From: Cryptomeria japonica
Taxonomy: Eukaryota; Streptophyta; Pinopsida; Cupressales; Cupressaceae
Assembly (NCBI RefSeq): GCF_030272615.1
Contig: NC_081410.1
Span: 568,187,152 to 568,251,151 of the forward strand
Direction of reading: 5' to 3'
DNA length: 64,000 nucleotides
This document shows positions 1 through 10,714 of this stretch, piece by piece. A program made the position numbers and the translations under genes. Numbering within the stretch: the first letter of the stretch is position 1; each line of letters begins with the position of its first letter. The notes under the pieces are model-generated. The model ran no database searches, was not told the origin of the DNA, and worked only from the letters and a program-made list of their open reading frames with translations.

Positions 1-487
1 GCCAACCTTATCTCCAATCTAGATTCCCTATGACGTGTTAAAACACACATCAACATGTGCCCCTCCCTCTTACAACTCATTTATGTGTCCGATACAAATT
101 ATATTTCCTATTTCAAGAGTACAAACTTCCGGAGGCCATAACTTGTGAATCGTGTGTCCGATTGACGAACCGTTTGAAGCGCCAAAAATCTCACGAAGTG
201 CTCTATCACCTCATAAACTGCTATGCTATTTACACCCACTTTTCAGGATGTTTCAAGGCCTCTAAATTACTCAAAAATAAGTTTAAACCTTTCATTGGAC
301 CCCTCCAAAATGAAAACTTTAATATCTTCAAAACTAGCTGTGATCTTGTGACGAAACTTTATCGGAATGCTTATCTAGACAACCAAAAGATTTGGGAAGA
401 ATTTCACACCATTTTGTGCTGAAATGAAAACTTACTATAAATAGTAACCTCATGTAAATGCAAGGTTGAGATACCATTTTCCCAACA
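1..487 (-). repeat. Partial 3' LTR of Copia-1a
   Basis: On the minus strand the LTR begins TGTTGGGAAAATGG directly after a purine-rich tract. The text at 1-487 matches 44361-44863 (LTR of Copia-1b) over its length with scattered differences, for example the shared phrase ATCTCCAAT near 10 and 44375. The outer end lies beyond the window, so no target duplication can be scored. Confidence 0.8.
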
Positions 488-648
488 AATCTCCCACTTG
501 TCGAACACCTTGCAAGAGCAAAGGGAGTATCAACACAATAAATCAATTGCTAGCTGCCAGAAGGCCCATAGACTCTAAACACCATCTGAACCTCTTTGTT
601 CTCACACCCTTAGTTATTGAATCTGCAACATTCATCAAAGTTTCTACC

Positions 649-1359
649 TTAAATAGCTTCACCATTCCATCTTCGACCATATTTCAGGACAAAATGATAC
701 CGAACATCAATGTGCTTGGTCTGGGCATGAAAGGTCAGGCTCTTAGCTAGGTAGATCATACTCTGACTATCATAATAAACTGTCATGACTCCTTGTTTTA
801 TTTCAATTTCTAAACATAGTCTCTTAAGCCAAATGGAATTTTTACAAGCATGAGTAGCTGCCATATACTCTACTTCAGTAGTGGACAAAGCAACCACAAC
901 CTGTCGCTTACTCATCCAACTAATTGCACAACCAAATAAAGTAAACACATAAGCACTGGTGGATCTTCTGCTATCAATATCACCTGCCCAGTCTGAATCC
1001 ACATAACCATGAATATCAAAGGAAATCAAGTCTCAAACTAAATTACCATGATAACACAAAGAATACTTTGAGGTACCATTCAAATATCCGAAGACTCTTT
1101 TGATTGCATCCCAATGAACTCTACCAGGATTAGACATATATCTGTAAAGAACTCCCATTGCTTGGGAAATATCTGGTCTAGTACAGACCATAGCATACAT
1201 CAAACTTCCAACTGCACTTTGGTAAGGCACTTTGCTCATGTCTTCCATCTCTGATGGGGATGTAGGACAATCTGCAACAAATAATTTCGTTCCAACTGTA
1301 AAATGAACACACAATGGCCTACAATCCTGCATGTTGAACCTTTGTAACACTGAATTCAC
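649..1359 (-). pseudogene. Copia-1a RNase H and reverse transcriptase C-terminal fragments
   Basis: Two open stretches lie on the minus strand. 1033-1359 gives the C-terminal part of the Copia reverse transcriptase (phrases SAVGSLMYAMVCTRPDI and the WDAIKRVFGYLNGT region). 649-1029 gives RNase H ([38 protein letters not shown]). They are separated by a stop and small disruptions. The RNase H motif SDWAGD and the tail motif KHIDVRYHF are what identify the family. No intact protein is possible. Confidence 0.9.
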
Positions 1360-2140
1360 ATACTTACTCTGGACTAGCCATAACTTGATGTTCTCTCTGT
1401 CTCTTCCACTTTCATCCCAAGAATGTACTTTTTTGCACCAAGATCTTTTATTTCAAATTTAGCAGTGAGAAAAGACTTCAGTTATGAAATCATACCTTTC
1501 CCTTTACCAATGAATAATATTTCATCAACATACAATACAATGTATAGGAAATGATCACCATGAGATTTATAATAAACACAATGATATGATTTAGAACGCT
1601 CAAATCCCAAACTCAACACATATGTATCAATTTTCTGGTACCACATCCTAAAACTCTGTTTGAGCCATAGAGGGATTTCTTTAATTTACAGACCAAATTA
1701 CTTTTACCTTTTACCACATAGTGCTCTAGCTATGTCATATAAATATCCTCCTCTAAATCACCATGAAGGAAAGTAGTTTTCTCATCCATTTGCTCAACCT
1801 CTAAAACATAAGCAACAACAATAGAAAGCAAAAATCTAATGGATATCATTTTTGCAACAGGAGAAAATATCTCACAATAATCAATACCCTCAACCTAAGA
1901 GTAGCCTTTTGCAACGAACCTCACTTTATACTTCTCAATGCTTCCATCTGAACCAATCTTTTTCTTGAACACCCATTTACAACCAACATGTTTTTGTCCT
2001 TCAGGCAATGGTACAAGATGCCATGTGTCATTCTTTTTCAAAGCTATCATTTCTTCTTTGATGGCAATCTTCCAGGATTCTACGTCATTCATACCTAATG
2101 CCTCTTCTACAAATTTTGGTTCATCCACATTAGCATTCAA
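1360..2140 (-). pseudogene. Copia-1a reverse transcriptase core, heavily broken
   Basis: 1895-2140 encodes the start of the RT domain (WKIAIKEEMIALKKNDTW, CKWVFKKK, KVRFVAKGYS). Between 1360 and 1894 the RT continues in changing frames with many stops. The catalytic motif, normally YVDD, reads YVDE near 1525-1540, so one of the metal-binding aspartates is lost. In the sister copy 1b the same site still reads YVDD (near 45870). Confidence 0.85.
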
Positions 2141-3528
2141 AGAAAAAATACATCTCCAATCATCAGGTGAATACCTTTCAAGTGGTTGTCTATGTTTTGT
2201 AGACCTTCAAACATGTTGAGTTGGAGGTTCTTCCTCATCTTCTAAAGATTTAGAGCTAGATGAGCTATCCTCAACTTCCTACCTATCTAGGGGTCTCGAT
2301 TCGACTCTTTCAGGTGTAGAAGGGAATTAAATTACATCTTCCTTTTTAGTATGTTCTAGCTACGATGTAACATAAGGAGACTTAATTTCTCTAAAAATAA
2401 CATTTCTACTATGAAATACCTTTTGTGCAATAGGGTCCCGAAGCTTGTATCCTTTCACACCATAACTTTACCCAATGAAGATACATTTCACAGCCTTGTT
2501 CTCCAACTTTGTCTGCTTCTCCTTTGGCCCATGTGCATATACCTTGCAACCAAAAAATCTTAGATGTATCAATGAAGGCTTGTGACCCGACCATGATTCC
2601 ATAGGCGTTTTATCAACAAGGGCTGATGTAGGAGACTTGTTAATCAGGTAGCAAGCAGTGGCAATAGTTTTAACCTAAAACTTTTGTTCTAGACCAACAC
2701 CACTTAGCATACTCCTAGCATTCTCTATCAGTGTCCTGTTCATTCTTTCTGCAACTACATTTTGCTATGGAGAATACAGAGTTGTCTTCTTTCTATTAAG
2801 CCATAGTCTTTACAAAATCTATCAAAACCATTAGAGCAAGATTCGCCGCCATTATCAGTCCTCAAACATTTAATTTTCTTTCTAGTCTGCAACTCAACCA
2901 TTGCTTTAAATTCTTTAAATCGATTGAAAAATTCAGATTTACTTTTTAGAAAATATACCCATGTCTTTCTACTAAAATCATCAATAAATGAAACATAATA
3001 TGTGGATTTTCCAATCGAAGGAACATCTACACGACCAAACACATCAGAATGAATAAGATCCAAAACACCACAAGATTTATGGGAACTCGAGTAAAATTGA
3101 ACACGGTTTTGTTTTTGATAAATGCAATGCTCACATAAATCAAAGTCTAGATTACAATCATTCAAACCTTCAACACGGTTTTTATTTTTCAAGGTCCTTA
3201 GACCCTTTTCTCCAATGTGGCTAAGCCTTTGGTGCCATAACATAGTCTTCTCTGTAGGTAACTTTACTTCACAAGAAAGAGAACCCTTAGGTACCCAAAA
3301 TACATTTCCATCTGCTGAAGGTGAAACCCTCAAATCTTCCAATGAAGTATCCACATATTTACTTTTAACAAAAGTGCTATAACACTCAACAGTGTATGTG
3401 TCAAGCTTATACAAAGTGCCAAACCTAACACCTCTAGAAATTACCATAACACCCTTAATCATCTTACATCTTGCTTCAGAAAAGACTACTTGCACACCCA
3501 CATCTATCAATTTTCTCACAGATAACAA
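2141..3528 (-). pseudogene. Copia-1a integrase
   Basis: 2755-3528 is the longest open stretch of this copy (257 codons). It holds the pre-integrase zinc region (LWHQRLSHIG ... CEHCIYQK) and two of the three catalytic acidic residues (HSDVFGRV and LRTDNGGE). The NGVAER motif with the third residue lies just outside, near 2745, in a shifted frame. 2409-2594 is the C-terminal integrase text, also disrupted. Clear family assignment, but not functional. Confidence 0.9.
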
Positions 3529-4530
3529 ATTTCATTTTAATCCAGGGATATGCAACACACCATTAATCCTTTTTATTCTACCATCAAAAAACCCGATCCT
3601 AACTTTACCTCAACCAACAATGTCTAAATGTGAATCATCACCCAAGTACACCTTACCTCCATTAAATTCTTCATATTAAAAAAACCAATATCTATTGGAA
3701 GTCATATGAAAAGATGGTCAATTAACTAGGCATCATTACTTGCATGAGTCGCCAAAGTTGCAATAAATGCATCACCATCTTCCTTCTCAGACTTAGAATC
3801 ATAATCAAACTTTTAATTTTTCTTCTTCTTTTTTTCTTTGTAGTCCTTATGGATGTGACCTAGTTTACCGCAATCCCAGTAGATGACTTTGGATTTTTCA
3901 AGAGATTTCGATCTCCCTCTCGATTCAGACTTATCACGCTTCTCATTTTTCTTGCCTTTCTCCTTAGTTCTTCCACGAATAGTTAGGGCTTCCTTTGAAC
4001 TGAGGTATACCTTCCTCCACATCTCTTCACCAAGTAGGGCACCCACTATATCTTCAAACTTCAAAACAATATAAGTACTATAGATAGCCATAACAAAAGA
4101 ATCCCACAAATCAAGCAAAGAACAAAGAAAGATTTGGCATTTCTCCACTTCGTTCATCCTAACACCGACAAATACTTATTGAGCCACCAACATATTGAAT
4201 GCTTCCAGGTGGTCTGTAATTCATCCACCCTCTTCCATCTTCAAGGAATACAATTTCTTCCTCAATAAAATTTGATTTAATAAAGATTTCTCTTGATACA
4301 TTTCACCAAGCTTAGTCCATAGCGTCTATGCAGAGTTTTCTTCATGGATATTGATCAGAACAGAGTTTGTCAGGCACAATTTGATTGGACCCTTGTCTTT
4401 TCAATCCACAACATCATACTAAATCGCCGCAATAGGATTTGAGAGCCTTTGGATATTTGCATCAATAACATCCCACATATCTCGATTTATTAGCAGATCT
4501 TCCATCTTCAACTTTCACATCTCAAAATTC
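3529..4530 (-). pseudogene. Copia-1a gag and protease remnant
   Basis: 3813-4157 is gag with a basic, serine-rich tail and a damaged zinc knuckle: the pattern CX2CX4HX4C reads YWDCGKLGHIHKDY, so the first and last cysteines are tyrosines. The protease motif DSGAS is destroyed near 3712 by a small deletion (about 7 bases against copy 1b), and a tryptophan codon just before it has become a stop. Upstream gag text continues with stops to about 4530 (TNFEM and KLKMEDLLINRDMW). Confidence 0.85.
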
Positions 4531-4532
4531 GT

Positions 4533-5540
4533 TCCATTAGGACCATGCAATGTCCTAATGGTTCATATGGTGTCCTAAGGGGTCATACAATGTTCTAACA
4601 TCATGTGTGCCCCCTTAGGACCCCATATGACCCCTAACGACACCATATGACCCCTTGGGACACTATATGAACCATTAGGACCATATGATGTTGTAATGGT
4701 TCATATGGTGTCATAAGGGGTCATACGACGTTCTAACACCATGTGTGACCCCTTAAGATCCCACATGACCCCTAAGGACACCATATGACCCCTTAGGACA
4801 CTATATGACCCATTAGGACCATATGATATCCTAATGGTTGATATAGTGTCCTAAGGGATCATACAGTGTTCTAACACCATGTGTGACCCCTTAGGACCTC
4901 ATATGACCCCTAACGACACCATATGACCCCTTAGAACACTATATGAACCATTAGGACCATATGATGTCCTAATGGTTCATATGATGTCCTAAGGAGCCAT
5001 ACAGTGTTCTAACACCATGTGTGACCCCTAAGGATCCCATATGACCCCTAATGACACCATATGACCCCTTAGGATATTATATGAACCATTAGAACCATAT
5101 AATGTCGTAATGGTTCATATGGTGTCATAAGGGGTCATATGGTGTTCTAACACCATGTGTGACCCCTTAAGACCCCATATGACCTCTAATGACACCATAT
5201 GACCCCTTAGGACACTATATGAACCATTAGGACCATACAATGTCGTAATGGTTCATATGGTGTTCTAACACCATGTGTGACCCCTTAAGACCCCATATGA
5301 CCCCTAACGTCACCATATGACCCCTTAGGACACTATATGAATCATTAGGACCTTACGATGTCCAAGTGGTTCATATGGCATCCTAAGGGGTTATACGATG
5401 TTCTAACACCATGTGTGACCCCTTAAGACACCATATGACCCCTAACAACACCATATGACCCCTTGGGACACTATATGAACCATTAGGACCATACGATGTC
5501 CTAATGGTTCATATGGTGTTCTAAGGGGTTATGTGGTTGT
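4533..5540. repeat. 138-bp tandem array with internal 20-bp subrepeats and dyad symmetry
   Basis: The phrase ACCATTAGGACC or close variants recurs at 4533, 4671, 4809, 4947, 5085, 5223, 5341 and 5479. The steps are 138 bp except one of 118 bp, where a 20-bp subunit is missing. Each 138-bp unit splits into seven subunits of about 20 bp. Some resemble CCTTAGGACACCATATGACC and others resemble its reverse complement, so each unit is a large imperfect inverted repeat. The array abuts the gag start of Copia-1a on its left edge. No coding content. Confidence 0.95.
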
Positions 5541-8500
5541 TTGCGCACTTTGTGTTCGAGCGAAGTACCTTGGGTTTGAATGAACCCCTTCATACGAATC
5601 CATGTTCGCACAAACCGGATTCCTAGACATCTCTCTCCCAAATTATTCAAAATTCTGAGAAATTATGGCCTTGAAACCTCTGGTTTAAGGCTCAAATGAA
5701 ATAATCTTGACAACCCAAAATTATAGGATGGTAGTGCTCGAAGAAAGCTTTCCAACAACTATAATTTGGTTACATTGTGAGTTTATTATGATCTTATTTT
5801 TAAAATTTTACGAAATATTATTTTTTCAGCAAACATGAACTACTCTGTTCAATGCATTGGGAAAAATAGTAAACTAATTCAAAAAAATTATGAAAAATAT
5901 CTATGCCCTACATATTGATGTCTTCTTTCTAACAAAAAAATAAATTGAATTTCGATATATATAGAACAAGTTATGTGTTCAAACGTACACCTATGTCTAA
6001 ATTATAATTAGTCTAACTTCAAAACTTAATAAAATGAAAAATATTCAACATATCACTATCAAACCAACTCCATGACCTGGATATTGATGTTACAAACCAA
6101 AATTCAAAAGAATTGAGTTTATCATTTATAGAAAAAAAGTTATGTATTTCAGGAGGCATATCACTCTTAAAAAATGATGTTTTCTATAAAAAACTACTTT
6201 TTGAGGGAGATGGAAAAATAAAAACAATTTTCTTCAAAAGAAATTGAAAAAAATATATTTAGAATCTGCAGACAAGATGTTACAAATCACTAATTTATAT
6301 CATCTTCAAATTTTTAATGTTTTAAAAGTTATAGGTGTCGGAAAGTGAAGATTATTTTAAAAATGTTCATCTCAGTGTCAAAGTTGGCAAAAAAGTGGGA
6401 ACCATTATTGTGAGTTCACCCGGGGGCATATAGCTACCCTCAGATTTTATCACACTTAGTAGGAATTCTAGGAGATTTTTTATTTCAACTAACAAAGCAG
6501 GATTCCGCAAAGTATGGTTCCTAACATTGTATTGCAGGTACTGCTACACTCGGGGCTTTGTTCGATACTTATAGAAATATCCTTTTTACATGAATGTTTA
6601 CTTTTATGTAATTTAGCTTCCATATGCACGCAGTGTCATATGACTGCTAAAGGGATAAATTTAGGACCGTAAATTGTACCCCTTTAATTAGGGTGTCCAA
6701 TTCCATGCTCAGTTAGTACTCATTTTAGTATGTCTCATTAAATATTATGCATTATAGGACTTCCACATGCATTTAATTAATTAATTAAATTTGAGTCCTT
6801 TATTAATTTAAATTACATCACACTCTATAAACTAGGCCCTCGATTCAAGGTGTTCCCTTTTATTATTTTATCCTTAATCTTACCCCAATTGCAAATTCTA
6901 AAATACATTCCACATATCTATACATCATGGTTTCAACCACCGAGCTAGAATTAGCATTGGAACCTCGTTATCTTGCATCCCTAAAAAAATGGGATAAATT
7001 TTTTAGGACCAGGATAGTCAGACCCCCTTGGTCTCGCACTTTTTCCTTGAATTTAGACAGGATAATTTGGCAGTCTTGATTAATTAAAATCCCGCTATGT
7101 GTGAAAAATAAAAAATCTAGGTTGGCTTTTCGTCAAATTCAAATCTAGGATTTCACATATAAGTCAAATCACTTCCTCATTTGTGATAAGCTTTTGGCAT
7201 CTTTGGAGAGCCACATTTATGCAATTGAAGGTATTTTAATGAAGTGAAGGTGTTGTTTTAAAGGAGTCTCAAATCTGCAAATAAATCAATTATCAAGTCT
7301 TGATTCACTCAACTATGAAAGTTTCATGAGACATTGGAGGTTGGTAGGGAATCACCAACTGATGATTGACTTGTACCTCTTCCTAAGGGATTTGGTATGA
7401 TTTCATGTTGTTCTCATGTTTTTACTATTGAGCTTTAGATCTACATCATATTCATGTTGTTCTCATGTTTTTACTCTAGTTTGCATATTGGACACTTTAG
7501 CTCATATTTAGGGATTGAGCATTATTTAGCTAGAGGAATAAGTCATAGGTCTGAATGTATCTCTCCCTAAATTTAATGCATTCTTTATTCATTCAACTTA
7601 ATTTAATAAATCAATCAAATGCTAATTTTTTTTAAGTGGCATTGGAACTTCCCACTCACCTTGTAGCTAGCAGTTAATTTAGTTTAAGTGTTGAGTCAAT
7701 TAGTTCTAATTTCAATAAGAGGTTGTTAGATTCATAAATCATGGAAGTTCAAGATATTATTTATATCTTCTTTAGTGACTCATTTAAGGGTTACAAATCA
7801 TTTTGGTGAGAAAAGGAAATAAATACAATTTTTAGTGTGAATATTCTATTGGACTTTATAAATTTTACTGCAATTTCATTAAGGGATAATGTTTTCTTTT
7901 GTCAAATGGTATTTTGATCTTGGTTTATTTGTCTAAATTGATTAAACTAGTACAATCAATGTTGTGTATGGTTATGCGAATGCTTATTATTATAGCATTG
8001 GTTTATTATTTTTTCCTTATCTTTTAGTTAAATAGAATGAAATTATTATCGTCCATTTATTTTGAATCATTCCATAGTTTTGTTACCTTCTCTTTTGTCT
8101 TTTCTTTAAATTGAATCATTTGAAGAAGTTTTGAATCACTAAGAGAAAGTTCAATATTATGATATGCTTAAATGTTATGTGATGCATGGGGAAATGTTAC
8201 TGGTTTGAAACAAAATTAATTGGAATGATATATTTATAAATAGATATGTATTTTCAAGAACATTAAATTGGTTAAACCCAATTATAACTAGGTTTATATG
8301 AATTTGGATTTTAATTTACCAACAAAGGCCCCTTGTTGAATTGATCACACACATAGATAACCAAAATGATCAATACCTCACTATAAATAAACCTTGGATT
8401 AAGATTCCACACTTTTTCAAGAGGAGTAAGGGATATTTTATTTAATAAAAGTTGGTTGTACTAATATCACCATCAATAGTGAGAAACATTCATCCTAGCA

Positions 8501-9199
8501 TAAGATCTTCACATTTTACAATATTATTAGTGCACTTAAATGTTATCTTGTTCAAAGCATCACTTGAAAGAATAATTATTGAGTTAGATAAGAACAACTA
8601 TAGATCTCTTGAACCATCACTCAAATATGCACTGCTAAAGAACATGGTACACAAATCATTATAATTTAAGCAAAGGGTAGAGCACACGGGAGATAAAAAT
8701 CTCCTAATCTTATTCATCACAATATATAATGATGTGGTTTGGGCAAACATATACATGTGACACTTTATTGGCTAGATTATATTGGTCCTCAATGATTATA
8801 GTGTTGTAAAATATATCTTCATACAATTCACACTCTATTGGGGCTCACCTTGGTGTCTTTCACTTCGTGCCCCTGATTATGACTAATTATGCTCAATCTA
8901 GTGTCTAAATTTGGAAGCTTAGCACCTTTCTAATCTCCTTGACCTTGATTTTATCCTAGGAGGTCAGTATTAAGGCACCTAGAACCATGGTGTAGTCAAA
9001 AGGGGCCCAAATTTGAACCCTCAATGGTCATAAGTTGGTTGAGTGGGTAAATATTCCCCAATATCATCATTCTTCAAATTTTAAACATATTTTGTGAGGT
9101 TGAGTATAAAATCAAGTCTCACCCCCTCATTTGAATCATCTCTCATATCATAATTCATTTATCATCAAATAAGTTTAAATTAAAAAAGCAATCAGACAT
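5541..9199. other. AT-rich intergenic DNA, no gene recognised
   Basis: No reading frame of recognisable protein type, no LTR pair and no tandem array were found. The opening 100 bases after the array (5541-5640) are less AT-rich. The rest is simple AT-rich text with short ORFs such as the 70-codon one at 8452 that shows no motif. It could hold decayed elements too old to recognise by eye. Confidence 0.5.
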
Positions 9200-10418
9200 T
9201 GTTAGGTCTGACTTGGAAAGCTAATGTACTGAGAGGGGAGGGGTGAATCCGTACTTCAAATTTTTCCTTGAAAAACAATTTTACTGATAAACATAAACTA
9301 AGTATTGTTGATCTCATAAATATATAATAGTGAAACATAATCTTAGAAATAACATCCATAAAAATTTCACTCCATAACACAAAGATTTTTGGTCACGCAG
9401 AAACTCTTGGTTAGAGAGAAAAACTGCAATGGGGATGGCACCCACAACTTCACTACTGTAGTAATCAAGATTGCTCGATTAGAGCTACATGTTTAGCTAT
9501 TTATGATAGTTTACCCTGTTAGGAGTGTAAAGATCTTTAGATCTACCTTGCTAAAGGATTTTACAAACACTTTTACAAAATGTTGTACCTGGTTAAAGGC
9601 TTTACAACTTATAGACTTTATTAGTCTTTTACCCTGTTAAAGGTTTCTAACACAACTTAATAATTCAATCAAAATCTTTACAAAATATCTGCAACTTCAC
9701 ATCTGAAATGTTATAGAAAACTCTATGTGCTCAATATAAAATTACCTTTCTCATAGCATTCCTCGGTAATTGATAAATAAACTCGGTAACCACTTCTGTA
9801 TACTCTGTCCCTTAAACTGTTCTCTGAAACCTTCTCGGTAACCTCTGAATATCTCTGTCAATCTTCTTTCTTCACACTTAACTATATCATCACTTCATTT
9901 CTTCTCTCTTGATTGTCATGTCATATCTCAAATACTCAATTCATTCTATTTATATAGATCTCTAAGATGGTGATTTGCTCATGCTTCGATCATACAAACA
10001 TATTTTATTGAATGAATAAACATAGAAATTATTTCATTGGATAATCTTCCTCAAAATCATACAAAATCTTTAAATGCAATTTCCTATGTAATAACAGTTT
10101 CATCTTCTCGAATCTTGTAACACATTTCACATGTGTGTCCAGGTTCATTGAATCTGGTAACACGTTTCCACTCGGTTCAGATTAACTTGGTATTCCTTCT
10201 TTGTTGCTCAGTAGACATATGAAATTTACTCGGTAGACATTCTGTATTCATCACGGTTCATAGCTTGGTGTGTATCATCTCGGTGACTTGTCTCTCTTCT
10301 GTAACTGACACCGATAACCTTGGTATTTACCGACTGGACTTTTTGGTAGTATTAACCGACTAGTGTATATAGGATGACTTTGGGCATAAAACTAATGACA
10401 ACTTAGTAAATAACAACA
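9200..10418 (-). repeat. 3' LTR of the large non-autonomous element
   Basis: This copy is about 96% alike to 16038-17257 by eye over 1.2 kb. Termini read TG...CA. Short phrases such as CTCGGTA and TCGGTAAC recur many times within the LTR. The short ORF on the minus strand near 9192-9380 is LTR text and not a gene. Confidence 0.9.
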
Positions 10419-10430
10419 ATCTCCCCTTTT
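10419..10430 (-). other. Polypurine tract next to the 3' LTR
   Basis: On the minus strand the sequence reads AAAAGGGGAGAT immediately before the LTR start TGTTGTTATT. This is the expected position and composition of the second-strand primer of an LTR retrotransposon. Further purine-rich tracts of similar make-up lie at about 10537, 10609 and 10690. Confidence 0.8.
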
Positions 10431-10714
10431 GACATTAGTTTGGTATGTTTGACAAAACTCCTTTCAAAGTCATAACACAAAATCTATATACTTGTAAAAT
10501 AAACTAACATGTCAGTATATACATTGTTCAAATACATACCCCCCTTATCAATATTCTGTACATAACTTGATGTTCCATACTTTGTATTCCATGCTCTTGA
10601 TGTTACATGCTCCCCCTGTCAATTTCAACTATACACTCAGTATATATAATAAACTCTGTACACTCAGATACTCTGTATACTCGGTACACTCCCCCTTTTT
10701 GACAAACATCAAAA

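Larger units (their letters stand above)
1..4530 (-). mobile_element. Degraded Ty1/Copia retrotransposon, family 1 copy a (partial)
   Basis: Read on the minus strand, the order is gag, protease, integrase, reverse transcriptase, RNase H, then LTR, which is the Copia order. The reading frame is broken by many stops and frameshifts. The LTR end at 487 is followed by a purine-rich tract (AAGTGGGAG on the minus strand), the usual primer for second-strand synthesis. The LTR runs off the window start. No 5' LTR is seen: homology stops at the gag start, where the 138-bp array begins. A second copy of the same family lies at about 37992-48090 in the same orientation. The element is dead and old. Confidence 0.9.

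Noticed and set aside
4533-5540. CRISPR-like array
   Set aside because: Units are contiguous with no unique spacers, subunits occur in both orientations, and the context is plant nuclear DNA.
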